Notes: a model not told the origin generated them from the letters alone. A stretch of 64,000 bases of DNA from Vescimonas fastidiosa (GCF_018326305.1 NZ_AP023415.1:1437010-1501009), one strand, 5' to 3'. Numbered from the stretch's first letter, positions 14,501 through 28,299 are shown. Made by a program: numbers and translations.

Positions 14501-17146
14501 TTATCCTTTCGCTTCCAGCCAGGTTTTGCCGCTGTGTGCCTGGGCGGGCAGGGGCACGGACAGGTGCACCACGCCGCTCATTTCCTCCTCCAGCAGCCGC
14601 TCCACGGCCTCCTTTTCTCCCTCCGGGCACTCCACGATCAGCTCATCGTGGACCTGCATGATGAGCTTCGCCGCCAGGCCCTCCGCCTGCAGGCGCTGCT
14701 CCACCCGCACCATAGCCAGCTTCATAATATCCGCCGCCGTGCCCTGGATGGGCATATTCAGGGCCACCCGCTCCCCAAAGGAGCGCATGTTGAAATTGGA
14801 GCTTTTCAGCTCCGGCAGCGCCCGACGCCGATGCATGAGGGTCTCTACATAGCCCTTTTCCCGGGCCGTCTCCACCACCTGCTCCATATAGCGCTTCACG
14901 CCCCGGTAGGTGTCAAAATACCGCTCCATATACTCCTTGGCCTCGGCCACGGACACGCCGATGTCCTGGGCCAGGGAAAAGGCGGAGATGCCGTACACAA
15001 TGCCGAAGTTCACCGCCTTGGCCGAGGAGCGCATCCGGCTCGTTACCTCCTCCGGGGCCACATGGAACACCTTGGCCGCCGTAAGGGTGTGGAAATCCTG
15101 GCCGGACAGGAACGCCTGCTGCATGGCCTCGTCCCCGGAAATGTGGGCCAGGAGCCGCAGCTCCACCTGGGAGTAGTCCGCATCCACCAGCACATGGCCC
15201 GGGGCAGCCACGAACATACCCCGAATGCGGCTGCCCACCTCGGTGCGGGTGGGGATATTCTGCAGATTCGGCTCCGTGGAGGAGAGGCGGCCTGTGGCCG
15301 TCACCGTCATTTGGAAGCTGGTACGGATGCGGCCATCGGGCTCGATGACCTTCAGCAGGCCGTCGGCATAGGTGCTTTTCAGCTTGGCATACTGGCGGTA
15401 CTGCAGGACATCGGCCACAATGGGCGCCTGCCAGCGGAGCTTTTCCAGCACATCGGCGTTGGTGGACCAGCCGGTTTTGGTCTTTTTCCCATGGGGCAGC
15501 TGCATTTTTTCAAACAGCACCGTGCCCAGCTGCTTGGGGGAGTTGATGTTGAAGGTCTCCCCGGCCTGGTCATAGATGCGCTGCTCCAGGTCCGTTATCT
15601 TCCCGGCCATGTCCCGGCCAAAAGCCGCCAGGGCCTTGCCGTCCACCAAAAAGCCCCGGCGCTCCATCCGGGCCAGCACGGCGCACAGGGGCAGCTCCAC
15701 GGTCTCGTAGAGCTCCGTCATGTCCATCTCCCGCAGTCTCTTTTCCAGCACCGGATGCAACGCCGCCACCGCTGCGGTGTAGCTGAGCAGGGCCGCCTGG
15801 GCGGCAGCCCGATCCCCCAGGGGCGCGAAGGCGTCCGGCTCCAAATGGGCGGGTCCGGGCAGCTCCTCATTAAAATAGGTAACGAACAGGCGCGGGAGGT
15901 CGTAGCTCCCGGCAGTGGCGTCCGCCAGGTACGCAGCCAGCGCCGTGTCGAACACGAAGCCCTCCGTAGGCAGCGCCTGTACCAGGGCCGCCCCCATCAA
16001 ATCCTTTATATTGTGGCCCACCTTGCGGATGTCGGCAGAGAACAGAGCCTTGAGCAAAGCGTGCCAGTCGCCGCCGTAGCGGTCGGCGTACAGCTCCGCC
16101 GCCAGGCAGGTGTCCCCTTCCGTCTCACACTGCACTACCAGGGCCGACAGGTCTCCCAATCCGTACACCGTGACAGCTTTCGCCTGCCGCCATAGCTGCA
16201 GCAGCTCCTCAGCCCGGGTCTGCTTCGTTACGATCTCCGCCGTGGCGGTGCAGTCCGGCTTTTCCTCCCGCTGCACGGTCCGCTTCAGGCCGTACTTTTC
16301 AATGAGCTTGGAAAACTCCAGCTTCAAAAACAGGTCATAAAGCTCCGGCTTAAAGGGCCGGCGCAGGTTGTCCTCCGGGGTGAAATCCAGGGGCACATCG
16401 GTGACGATGGTGGCCAGCCAGTAGCTGTGGCGGGCGCTCTCCTCCCCCTCGGTCAGCTTGCGGATGGCGGCGGGCTTGGCGTTTATATCCGGCAGGCGGC
16501 GATAAATCTCGTCGATGGAGCCATACGCCTGTACCAGAGCCATAGCGGTTTTCTCGCCCACGCCGGGGACCCCCGGGATATTGTCCGAGGTGTCGCCCAT
16601 CAGGGCCTTCAGGTCGATCATGTGGATGGGGTCGAAGCCGTAGGCCTCCCGAAAGGTCTCGGGGGTCATGTCCTTGGTGGTGGTCTGCCCCATGCGGGTA
16701 GACACCAGCTTCACCTTGGTGTGGTCGGTAATCAGCTGCAGGCTGTCCTTATCTCCGGTAACAGCCACGCAGTCCCAGCCTGCCCTCTCACACTTGCGGC
16801 TGATGGTGCCGATCAGATCATCCGCCTCCCAGCCCACCAGCTCATAGCGGGGAATATCCATGGCGTCCAGCACCTGCTTCAGCACCGGTATCTGCATGGC
16901 CAGCTCCTCGGGCATGGCCCGGCGGGTGGCCTTGTAATTCTCGTCCGCCGTATGGCGAAAGGTAGGCTCCCGGCGGTCAAAGGTCACACACAGGGCCTCC
17001 GGCTGTTCCTCGTCCAGCAGGCGCTGCATCGTGGTCACAAAGCCGTACACCGCATGGGTAAAAAGCCCGTCCCGGGTACTCAGAGGCCGGATGCCGTAAA
17101 AGGAACGGTTGATGATGCTGTTTCCGTCAATAACCATCAGCTTCAT
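14501..17146 (-). CDS. polA: DNA polymerase I
   Basis: An 881-residue repair polymerase. The N-terminal 5'-3' exonuclease starts at VIDGNSIINRSFYG and includes the DDLIGT and GDKDSLQL acidic motifs. The middle domain has the fold of the 3'-5' exonuclease but lacks the usual DxE motif, so proofreading is probably lost, as in Bacillus-type enzymes. The polymerase motifs are intact: DYSQVELR (A), the NFGIVYG region (B) and VHDE (C). An ATG nine codons upstream is in frame, but the one at 17146 is preceded by GGAGGG at good distance. Confidence 0.95.
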   Translation of the reverse strand: MKLMVIDGNSIINRSFYGIRPLSTRDGLFTHAVYGFVTTMQRLLDEEQPEALCVTFDRREPTFRHTADENYKATRRAMPEELAMQIPVLKQVLDAMDIPRYELVGWEADDLIGTISRKCERAGWDCVAVTGDKDSLQLITDHTKVKLVSTRMGQTTTKDMTPETFREAYGFDPIHMIDLKALMGDTSDNIPGVPGVGEKTAMALVQAYGSIDEIYRRLPDINAKPAAIRKLTEGEESARHSYWLATIVTDVPLDFTPEDNLRRPFKPELYDLFLKLEFSKLIEKYGLKRTVQREEKPDCTATAEIVTKQTRAEELLQLWRQAKAVTVYGLGDLSALVVQCETEGDTCLAAELYADRYGGDWHALLKALFSADIRKVGHNIKDLMGAALVQALPTEGFVFDTALAAYLADATAGSYDLPRLFVTYFNEELPGPAHLEPDAFAPLGDRAAAQAALLSYTAAVAALHPVLEKRLREMDMTELYETVELPLCAVLARMERRGFLVDGKALAAFGRDMAGKITDLEQRIYDQAGETFNINSPKQLGTVLFEKMQLPHGKKTKTGWSTNADVLEKLRWQAPIVADVLQYRQYAKLKSTYADGLLKVIEPDGRIRTSFQMTVTATGRLSSTEPNLQNIPTRTEVGSRIRGMFVAAPGHVLVDADYSQVELRLLAHISGDEAMQQAFLSGQDFHTLTAAKVFHVAPEEVTSRMRSSAKAVNFGIVYGISAFSLAQDIGVSVAEAKEYMERYFDTYRGVKRYMEQVVETAREKGYVETLMHRRRALPELKSSNFNMRSFGERVALNMPIQGTAADIMKLAMVRVEQRLQAEGLAAKLIMQVHDELIVECPEGEKEAVERLLEEEMSGVVHLSVPLPAQAHSGKTWLEAKG

Positions 17147-17247
17147 GGGAAAGCCCTCCGTGAAAAAATCCATGTACCGTAATCATGTGCCGTTTTCTCG
17201 ACAGTCTCAATTATACGCCATTTTCCCGCTTAAAACAACTAAAACTC

Positions 17248-17275
17248 TTGACACCGGGCCGTTTTGTGTTACACT
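17248..17275 (+). promoter_or_regulatory. Promoter of the AEC transporter gene
   Basis: TTGACA at 17248-17253, 16-base spacer, TACACT at 17270-17275. Confidence 0.65.
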
Positions 17276-17306
17276 TTCTCTTGTTGGCTCGAAGGGAGGG
17301 CTTTTT

Positions 17307-18230
17307 TTGCTGGAATCAATTTGGACTGTGGGCGAGCAGGTTCTCATATTATTCATACTGTCCGGCGTCGGTTTCGTGCTGGGCAAGGCGAAAATGATCG
17401 GCGACAAGTTTAGCCGGGATGCCAGCCAGCTGGTGATGTATGTGGTGTCCCCGTGCATGATGGTGGTGGCCTTTCAGCGCAGCTTTGAAAAGGATGTGTT
17501 TCATAATTTTTGCATGGCTCTTTTGCTGTCGCTGCTGATCCATCTGCTGAGCATCACCGTAGCCCAGCTTTTCCTGCGGAAGAAAACCGAACGGGCCGCC
17601 GCCCTGCGCTTCAGCGTAGTTCTCTCCAACAGCGGCTTTATGGGCTACCCCTTGCAGACGGCTCTCCTGGGCACCATCGGTATTTTCTACGGCTCCGCCT
17701 ATGTCACCGTGTTCACGGTCTGCTCCTGGACCTATGGCCTGATGCAGATGTCCGGGGGTCGGGTAAAGGCATCGGCCAAGACCCTTTTGCTCAATCCCGG
17801 CGTCATCAGCGTAGTGGTGGCTATGGTACTGTACTTCGGCAGCATCTCCCTGCCCGAGGTGATCCTGGCCCCTGTAAACTATCTGGCCCAGCTGAATACG
17901 CCCCTGCCTATGGTCATTGTAGGCTACCAGCTTTCCCAGGCCAAGCTCCTCTCGGCCCTCCGGGGGCGGGACATTTGGGTGGCCATCTTCCTGCGGCTCA
18001 TTGCCATGCCGCTAATGTCCCTGGGCCTGTGTCTGTCGCTTCACGCCGATCATGCGGTTTCCGTGGCCGTGCTGTGCGCGGCGGCAGCTCCCTGCGCTGC
18101 CCTGCTGAGCATCTTTGCCACCCGCTATGAGGGGGACAAGTCCCTGGCCTCCAGCCTGGTGGCCCTGGAGACTCTGCTCAGTGCCCTGACCATGCCGGTG
18201 ATGGTCGGCCTGGCGGTGGCGTTTTTGTGA
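17307..18230 (+). CDS. AEC (auxin efflux carrier) family transporter
   Basis: A 307-residue inner membrane protein with about ten hydrophobic segments in two halves, as in the AEC family, whose bacterial members move malate or other small organic anions. The recognisable halves start with LILFILSGVGFVLGKA and, later, LNPGVISVVVAM. I chose the TTG at 17307 because GAAGGGAGGG lies 6 bases before it and a promoter fits just upstream; earlier starts would overlap polA without a ribosome binding site. The substrate is unknown and no neighbouring gene suggests one. Confidence 0.85.
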   Translation: MLESIWTVGEQVLILFILSGVGFVLGKAKMIGDKFSRDASQLVMYVVSPCMMVVAFQRSFEKDVFHNFCMALLLSLLIHLLSITVAQLFLRKKTERAAALRFSVVLSNSGFMGYPLQTALLGTIGIFYGSAYVTVFTVCSWTYGLMQMSGGRVKASAKTLLLNPGVISVVVAMVLYFGSISLPEVILAPVNYLAQLNTPLPMVIVGYQLSQAKLLSALRGRDIWVAIFLRLIAMPLMSLGLCLSLHADHAVSVAVLCAAAAPCAALLSIFATRYEGDKSLASSLVALETLLSALTMPVMVGLAVAFL

Positions 18231-18261
18231 TAAAATTTGTTTCCAATTTAATTTCTGTCAA

Positions 18262-18298
18262 AAACAGCCCTGCGACTGATAATGTCGCAGGGCTGTTT
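18262..18298 (+). terminator. Terminator of the AEC transporter gene
   Basis: AAACAGCCCTGCGAC pairs with GTCGCAGGGCTGTTT. Confidence 0.85.
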
Positions 18299-18335
18299 AA
18301 TTGCATTTCATTATTACGGTATATAACATGAGAGT

Positions 18336-18548
18336 TCAAAGGACCCGGATATTTTTCTTCTGGCGGCAAAGGAGTGCGGTGTGAAGCCGGAACTATTCGA
18401 TGATTCCCTGGACGCCTGTCGGGGCGCCAAAGCTGCCGGTATGCACGCAATCGGCGTGTACGATCCGTATTTTGATGTATCAGAAGTCGAAATGCGTAAG
18501 CTCTGTGACAGGTATATACACAGCTTCACAGAATTGGTGGAGGCGTAA
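18336..18548 (+). pseudogene. C-terminal remnant of a HAD-family phosphatase
   Basis: One frame reads SKDPDIFLLAAKECG, then a segment with LFDDSLDACRGAKAAGM and IGVYDP, ending in FTELVEA and a TAA at 18546. This matches the last third of HAD phosphatases of the beta-phosphoglucomutase/GS1 type, whose usual pattern is KPDPDIFL...FEDS...AAKAAGM. No start codon with a ribosome binding site lies in this frame, and the nucleophile DxD half is absent upstream. Next to the conserved FEDS-like segment a few residues are also missing. It is therefore a decayed gene fragment between the AEC gene and the rRNA operon. Confidence 0.75.
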
Positions 18549-18611
18549 GTGCAGTCATATTTATATGGGAAGGACGGCAGACCTGCGGGCCCGCCGTCCT
18601 GCTCTTTATAG

Positions 18612-18644
18612 GAAAAAGAAAAGACACCCTGTTGGGTGCCTTCT
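18612..18644 (-). terminator. Terminator of the rRNA operon
   Basis: Minus strand: GGCACCC pairs with GGGTGTC and is followed by TTTTCTTTTT. A further GC hairpin (GGACGGC/GCCGTCC) lies beyond at about 18570-18600. Confidence 0.75.
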
Positions 18645-18647
18645 CTG

Positions 18648-18764
<117 letters not shown>

Positions 18765-18840
18765 ATGAAGTTTATTGCACCTTCAAAACCGAACAATGTA
18801 TTATCGAGAATCAGGAAGGCTTATTGCCTGCATAAATTGT

Positions 18841-21688
<2,848 letters not shown>

Positions 21689-21949
21689 GAGATATGGTTC
21701 TCTATAGTTGAATTATGCAGGCAATCACAGATTACGCAAAATTGTTATTGTTACCCTCATCTTTCCAGATGTTGTCCACAATTAAAATCAACTTACTTTC
21801 TTTCAAGTCTCCTTGAAAGACCTCTCTGTTGCCTTGCTTTCATCACTTTAATACATTGTTCAGTTTTCAAGGTGCAATCTCCAGCCTTTGTTAAGGCCAG
21901 AAATAAGTACTCAATTTCTTTGAATACTTATTTCCGAGCTTACTCAGAT

Positions 21950-22026
21950 TGGTGGGCCCGAGTGGGCTCGAACCACCGACCTTACGATTATCAGTCGTAC
22001 GCTCTAGCCAGCTGAGCTACGGGCCC
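21950..22026 (-). tRNA. tRNA-Ile(GAT)
   Basis: Acceptor GGGCCCG with matching 3' arm, anticodon loop CTGATAA (anticodon GAT), encoded CCA. It lies in the 16S-23S spacer, after tRNA-Ala in transcription order. Confidence 0.95.
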
Positions 22027-22038
22027 ATATTTCCTTTT

Positions 22039-22114
22039 TGGTGGAGATAGTCGGGATCGAACCGGCGACCTCCTGCTTGCAAGGCAGGCGCTCTCCCAGC
22101 TGAGCTATATCCCC
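22039..22114 (-). tRNA. tRNA-Ala(TGC)
   Basis: Acceptor GGGGATA, anticodon loop CTTGCAA (anticodon TGC), encoded CCA. First tRNA of the 16S-23S spacer. Confidence 0.95.
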
Positions 22115-22226
22115 GTCCTATCTTCAAGGGTGTGTGCCCTCTAAATTAAACAACGACAAAACGAAATCTTAAACGGTCTGACCAGGATGTTACAAGTCAA
22201 GCTCTTGGCCTGCTTGAGGTCTCCTT

Positions 22227-23757
<1,531 letters not shown>

Positions 23758-23969
23758 AATGGTATCTAAACAACTCTATCGAGCTGCTCAAATCTTTACA
23801 GAGCTATTTGTCATAGCTTCAAAAAACTTTTTATACTTAGTTCCGCGGGTAATTGACTCAACCCCGCTTTCCCAAGTTTTAGTCGCACTTTTCAGTGCTC
23901 CCGTCTGGTGCTTTTCGTTTCGTTCGTTGTTTAATTTACAAGGTACACGCCCCGTGCGGAACATTTGTT

Positions 23970-23998
23970 ATTATACTGCGTTATGCCAGCTATGTCAA
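23970..23998 (-). promoter_or_regulatory. rRNA operon promoter
   Basis: Consensus on the minus strand: TTGACA (23993-23998), 17-base spacer, TATAAT (23970-23975), about 215 bases before 16S. The rest of the 23758-24273 spacer is 16S leader sequence and, on the plus strand, a TATGAT -10-like element (24191-24196) for the next gene. Confidence 0.9.
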
Positions 23999-24273
23999 GC
24001 ACTAATTTCAACTTTTTTCAAGTTTTTTCTGCGCTCTCCTGCCGGCCTAACCAGCCGCCGCCTCTCGACGACTTTGCTACTTTACCACACCTCCGCCCTC
24101 CTGTCAACCCTTATTTTTACTTTTTTTAATTTCTGTCTTCACTTACGCTAATGTCACCTCCCCGGTCTTTCCTTTTTTCGGAAAGTGTGCTATGATAGCG
24201 GCGTATTGAAACCGCATTTTTTCATTGACAGCCCGGATATGATACCTATTTAATGTGTGATTGCGAGGTTTTT

Positions 24274-26088
24274 ATGGCTGCATTTCTTTCAAACATGAGC
24301 GCCGCCCTGCCTGCGGCGCTTTGGGCGGGCCGGGTGCTGCTGCTTTTGGCAGCGGTGTGGGTGCTGCTGCGCTGCGGCCTGTCCCTGTTCGGCCAGAGGG
24401 AGGAGCCGGAGGTCTGGGGCTTTATCAGCCTCTCCAACGGCGCCCGGTACGACCTGACCCACTGGGAAAACATGATCGGCCGGATGCGCAGCGCCGATGT
24501 GCGGGTGAACTTTCCGTCGGTGTCCCGGTGTCATGCCGCTCTGTGCCGAAATGACCAGGGCCAATGGACGGTGTACCCGGTGAACCACAGCAGCGGTGTC
24601 CTGCTCAACGGTGAGCGCAAGCTGGAGAGCGCACCGGTGAAAGCCGGGGACTGCATCGCCGTGGGCGGAGTGGAGCTGTACTTCTTTCCCTCCACGGAAA
24701 CGGATGAGGCTAAGGTGGCCCGTCGCCGGGCCCGGGAGCAAGAGCGACGCCGCCTCTCCCCGGTGGGGACGCTGCTGACGCTGAACCTGTTCCAGGTGCT
24801 GCTGTTTTTGCAGGTATTCTTCACCGCCCAGCCGGAAAACCGCCTGTCCGTAGCCCTGACCTTTGGGGCCCTGGCCGCCTTGGCCTGGGGGCTGTATGGG
24901 CTCTACCGGGCAGCCCAGCGCACAGCCTACGAGCTGGAGACGCTGGTGTTCCTGCTCATTAGCATAGGTGCGGCGGTAACGGCGGCCTACGACCCCGATT
25001 CCCTATTGAAGCTGGTGTGTACGGTGGTCATAGGCATGGTGCTGTTTCTGCTCATGAGCGGCGTACTGCGAAGCCTGCATATGTCCATCCGGGCCCGGTG
25101 GCCGGTGGCCGTTGCCGCCGGGGTCCTGCTGGCCTTCAATGTGGTGCTGGGCGAGCGAATCTTCGGTGCGAAAAACTGGATCTCCATCGGCCCCCTCTCC
25201 TTCCAGCCCTCAGAGCTGGTGAAGATCGCCTTCGTTTTGGTAGGCGCAGCCACCCTGGACCGCCTGTTTGCCAAGCGAAACCTGATTTTCACCATTTTGT
25301 TTTCCGCCTACTGTGTGGGGTGTCTGGCGCTGATGAGCGACTTTGGCACGGCGCTGATCTTTTTCGTGGCCTTTTTGTGTATCGCCTTTCTGCGCACCGG
25401 AGATCTGCCGTCCATTGCCATGATGGTGGCGGCGGCGGCTTTCGGCTGCGGCATCATCCTGCGCTTTAAGCCCTACATCGCAGACCGCTTCGCCGCCTGG
25501 GGACATGTGTGGGACTACGCCCAGGACATGGGCTACCAGCAAACCCGCACTATGAGCGCCATGGCCTCGGGAGGACTGTTCGGCGTGGGGCCGGAGGCAG
25601 GCTGGCTCAAATATGTGGGGGCGGCCAACACGGATCTGGTATTCGGCGTAGTGGGCGAGGAATTCGGCTTCCTGCTGGCTCTTTGCTGTGTAGCCGCAAT
25701 GGTTCTGCCCATTGTGTTCACCCTCCGCTGCGCCGCTGTGGCCCGCTCCTCCTTTTACACCATTCTCTCCTGTGCCACCGCCGCTATGCTGGTGTGCCAG
25801 ATGGCGCTGAATGTGCTGGGAGCGGTAGATCTTCTGCCGCTGACCGGCGTTACCTTCCCCTTTGTATCCATAGGCGGGTCCAGCATGATCTCCTGCTGGG
25901 GGCTCATGGCTTATCTCAAGGCCGCCGACACCCGGCAAAACGCCAGCTTCGCCCTGCGTGCGCCGAAGCTGGCGCCGGAGAAAAAGGCCCCGGTGCCCAA
26001 GCCCAAGGCCCCATCCCGGGATGGCTTCTTCGCCGACCGGCCCGACATCCCCGTGGATGATATCTTCGGAAAGGAGGACCGCAAATGA
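24274..26088 (+). CDS. FHA domain-FtsW/RodA fusion, SEDS glycosyltransferase
   Basis: A 604-residue membrane protein. One membrane segment near the N-terminus (LPAALWAGRVLLLLAAVWVL region) leads into a cytoplasmic forkhead-associated domain at about residues 45-140, with the features IGR-like MIGRMRSADV, SVSRCHA and NHSSGVLLNG. The second half is a SEDS polymerase with about ten membrane segments, including KNWISIGPLSFQPSEL, DFGTALIFF and VGEEFGF. SEDS proteins polymerise glycan strands from lipid II with a partner class B PBP, which is encoded next with a 4-base overlap. FHA domains bind phosphothreonine, so Ser/Thr kinase control is likely. The ATG at 24253 lacks a ribosome binding site; the one at 24274 has GAGG. 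Confidence 0.88.
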   Translation: MAAFLSNMSAALPAALWAGRVLLLLAAVWVLLRCGLSLFGQREEPEVWGFISLSNGARYDLTHWENMIGRMRSADVRVNFPSVSRCHAALCRNDQGQWTVYPVNHSSGVLLNGERKLESAPVKAGDCIAVGGVELYFFPSTETDEAKVARRRAREQERRRLSPVGTLLTLNLFQVLLFLQVFFTAQPENRLSVALTFGALAALAWGLYGLYRAAQRTAYELETLVFLLISIGAAVTAAYDPDSLLKLVCTVVIGMVLFLLMSGVLRSLHMSIRARWPVAVAAGVLLAFNVVLGERIFGAKNWISIGPLSFQPSELVKIAFVLVGAATLDRLFAKRNLIFTILFSAYCVGCLALMSDFGTALIFFVAFLCIAFLRTGDLPSIAMMVAAAAFGCGIILRFKPYIADRFAAWGHVWDYAQDMGYQQTRTMSAMASGGLFGVGPEAGWLKYVGAANTDLVFGVVGEEFGFLLALCCVAAMVLPIVFTLRCAAVARSSFYTILSCATAAMLVCQMALNVLGAVDLLPLTGVTFPFVSIGGSSMISCWGLMAYLKAADTRQNASFALRAPKLAPEKKAPVPKPKAPSRDGFFADRPDIPVDDIFGKEDRK

Positions 26089-27434
26089 AACAGGTCAAGC
26101 AGCGCACACTCCTTATTTATATATTGCTCCTGCTGTTTTTGGCGGGGCTGGTCCTTTACAGCGTCCGTTATGCGGTCCTGTCCGGCCGCTGGGCCTCCTT
26201 CCCGGGCAATGCCGGAGCCTTTGACGACGGCGTGCCCGTTTTGGGTCAAATCGTTGACCGCAACGGTGAAATTTTGTTCGACGCCGCCACCGGGTCTTAC
26301 AGCGACGACGGCACCCTTCGCCGGGCCACCCTCCACGCCGTAGGCGACACCGCCAGGAACATCTCCACCTCCGCCCTGCAAAACTTTGAAAAGCAGCTCC
26401 TGAACTACAACCCGGTCACCGGCATCAACGGTGGCGGCGGGCGGGTATACCTGACCCTGGACAGCCGCCTGCAAACGGCAGCCTATGAGGCCCTGGACGG
26501 TGCCAAGGGCACCATCGGCGTATACAATTATCAGACCGGAGAGATCCTCTGCATGGTCTCCACACCCGCCTTCGACCCCGCCGATCCCCCGGAAATTGCG
26601 GACGGCGACAGCCGCTACGACGGTGTGTACCTGAATCGTTTTCTCTCCTCCACCTTCACCCCGGGGTCTGTTTTCAAGGTTGTCACCGCAGCCGCCGCCC
26701 TGGAAAAGCTGGAGGGCGTGACAGACCGCACCTTCCGCTGCACCGGCAGCGTGGACATCGACGGCGATACCATCACCTGTCCCTATGTCCACGGGACCAT
26801 GGATTTTTACGAGGCCATGGCCAACTCCTGCAACTGCGTTTTCGCGCAGCTGGCCGTGGAGCTGGGCGGTGAGACCATGGAGCAGTACGCCCGGGCCGCC
26901 GGGCTTCTGGAGGGGCACACCGTCAGCGGCATTGCCACCGCCGCCGGAGCCTATGCCGTCTCCACTGCCAACAGCGAGGTGGGCTGGTCCGGCGTGGGCC
27001 AGTACGAGGACCTGGTGAATCCCTGCACCCTGATGACCATGATGGGCGCCATCGCCGGCCGGGGCAGCGCCCGGGAGCCGTATCTGCTGGAAAAAGTCAC
27101 CTCCCTGGGCACCGATCTCACCCATGCCACCGGCTCCGCCGGAAAAATGCAGCTCTGGACCCGGGACACCTGCGACACCCTGGCCCAAATGCTGCGCAAC
27201 AATGTGACGGAGACCTACGGCCAGAGCCGCTTTGACGATTTGCCCGTGTGCGCCAAGTCCGGCACCGCCGAGGTGGGCCAGGGCAAAGCGCCCCACAGCT
27301 GGTTTGCGGGCTTTGTGGACAGTGACACGCTGCCCCTGGCCTTCGTGGCGCTGGTGGAAAACGGCGGCGGCGGCAGCGCCGTAGCCGGAAGCGCCGCCGC
27401 CCAGGTCCTGCGCACCGCCGCGGAGATATTGTAA
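26085..27434 (+). CDS. Penicillin-binding protein, transpeptidase (class B, PbpA-like)
   Basis: A 449-residue cell wall transpeptidase with one N-terminal membrane anchor (residues about 9-28). The catalytic motifs are all present: the serine in TPGSVFK (SxxK), the SxN motif SCN in ANSCNCVF, and KSGTAE. It is shorter than PBP2/PBP3 of Bacillus and resembles PbpA of Actinobacteria and sporulation SpoVD-like partners. Overlap with the SEDS gene shows they form a polymerase-crosslinker pair. No PASTA domains. Confidence 0.9.
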   Translation: MKQVKQRTLLIYILLLLFLAGLVLYSVRYAVLSGRWASFPGNAGAFDDGVPVLGQIVDRNGEILFDAATGSYSDDGTLRRATLHAVGDTARNISTSALQNFEKQLLNYNPVTGINGGGGRVYLTLDSRLQTAAYEALDGAKGTIGVYNYQTGEILCMVSTPAFDPADPPEIADGDSRYDGVYLNRFLSSTFTPGSVFKVVTAAAALEKLEGVTDRTFRCTGSVDIDGDTITCPYVHGTMDFYEAMANSCNCVFAQLAVELGGETMEQYARAAGLLEGHTVSGIATAAGAYAVSTANSEVGWSGVGQYEDLVNPCTLMTMMGAIAGRGSAREPYLLEKVTSLGTDLTHATGSAGKMQLWTRDTCDTLAQMLRNNVTETYGQSRFDDLPVCAKSGTAEVGQGKAPHSWFAGFVDSDTLPLAFVALVENGGGGSAVAGSAAAQVLRTAAEIL

Positions 27435-27466
27435 GCCCCCGGGCTTATATCGCATTTCTTGCGATG

Positions 27467-27512
27467 TGTCATTGCGAGGGCGCAAAGCGCCCGTGCCAAT
27501 CCGTAATCCCAG
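27467..27512. repeat. REP-like unit (family B relative)
   Basis: TGTCATTGCGAGGGCGC...GCGCCCGTGCCAATCC, an imperfect palindrome with the same ends as the other family B units. Placed just after the PBP stop codon. Confidence 0.55.
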
Positions 27513-27566
27513 CGTGGGCACCCCTTCCGGTGCTTCGCGCCATCCCCTCTTCCCGCTTTTCTCCAT

Positions 27567-27596
27567 AAAAAAACGGCCCCACGGGGCCGTTTTTTT
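27567..27596 (+). terminator. Terminator of the FHA-FtsW/PBP operon
   Basis: AAACGGCCCC pairs with GGGGCCGTTT, followed by a T run. A nearly identical hairpin lies at 27799-27827. Confidence 0.8.
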
Positions 27597-27798
27597 GAGA
27601 CTGTCGAAAAAACCTCCGGGTTTTTCCGACAAAAAGCTTGCGGTCTGCTGCGCGCATAATTTGTCCGTCACAGACGGACAAATTCCACACTGGCAGCCCG
27701 AGCTGTATTTTCTCTCACGCACATGTCGCGAGAGAAAATGATTTTATTTCTTTGCCGCCTGCGGGCGGCAAACTCTGCGAGGCTTTTTTGACACACTG
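27597..27798 (+). repeat. Dispersed structured element, family A copy 2 (full length)
   Basis: Near-identical to the element at 2316-2517, with the same four hairpins and the same ends. It is bracketed by two nearly identical terminators. Confidence 0.85.
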
Positions 27799-27827
27799 AA
27801 AAAACGGCCCCGCGGGGCCGTTTTTTT
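27799..27827 (-). terminator. Terminator of the DUF4430 lipoprotein gene
   Basis: AAACGGCCCC pairs with GGGGCCGTTT with A and T runs on either side, so it can act in both directions. Confidence 0.75.
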
Positions 27828-27836
27828 GCCATACTT

Positions 27837-28274
27837 TTATCCTTCTGCTTTTTCCACAGTGAAGCCATACACGGCGCCGTCCCGGGCGTCGGTCATATCT
27901 GCGCCGGTGGAGGCATATTGTCCGTCAATATAGAACGCCCAGTATGTGCCGTCCGTATCATAGTCCGCAGTGATGCCGATGACCTCCTTGATATACAGGC
28001 CGTATTCGCTCTTCTCGCCGCTGATGATGTTCAGGGCCTGCAGGGCTGCGCCCACGGTCTTTTCATCGGTTTTCACGGTGAAGTCCGTTTTGGTGCCCTG
28101 GCCATCCGTCACCTCTACGGTAAAGGCCGTTGCGCCCTTACCCAGGGTCTCGCCGTCCTTCACGCCCACGGTGTTCTTTCCCGCGGCAATGGGCATGGGC
28201 TTTGCGCAGGCGCACAGGGCCAGCGCCATAACCAAGGCCAGCAAAAAGGCTATTGTTTTTCTCGTTTTTTTCAA
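27837..28274 (-). CDS. DUF4430 lipoprotein, probable vitamin-binding or surface protein
   Basis: A 145-residue secreted lipoprotein. A basic start (KKTRKT) and a hydrophobic stretch lead to the lipobox LALC, where cysteine would be lipidated. The rest fits DUF4430, a small beta-rich domain related to the C-terminal domain of transcobalamin/intrinsic factor, with the segments TVGAALQAL, YGLYIKEV and YWAFYIDG. In transcobalamin this domain helps bind cobalamin. Here the gene is back-to-back with a TPP-controlled thiT, which hints at vitamin capture. The TTG start at 28274 has GGAGGTG at the right distance; an upstream GTG or ATG does not. Confidence 0.8.
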   Translation of the reverse strand: MKKTRKTIAFLLALVMALALCACAKPMPIAAGKNTVGVKDGETLGKGATAFTVEVTDGQGTKTDFTVKTDEKTVGAALQALNIISGEKSEYGLYIKEVIGITADYDTDGTYWAFYIDGQYASTGADMTDARDGAVYGFTVEKAEG

Positions 28275-28299
28275 AAATTTCACCTCCTTTTTCTCCTTC

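Noticed and set aside
14405..16195. A 596-codon plus-strand frame opposite polA
   Set aside because: Antisense of the polymerase domain, rich in His, Leu and Gln without domains.
27597..27800. Small protein genes inside family A elements
   Set aside because: Frames are not kept between copies, while hairpins are; structure rather than coding is conserved.
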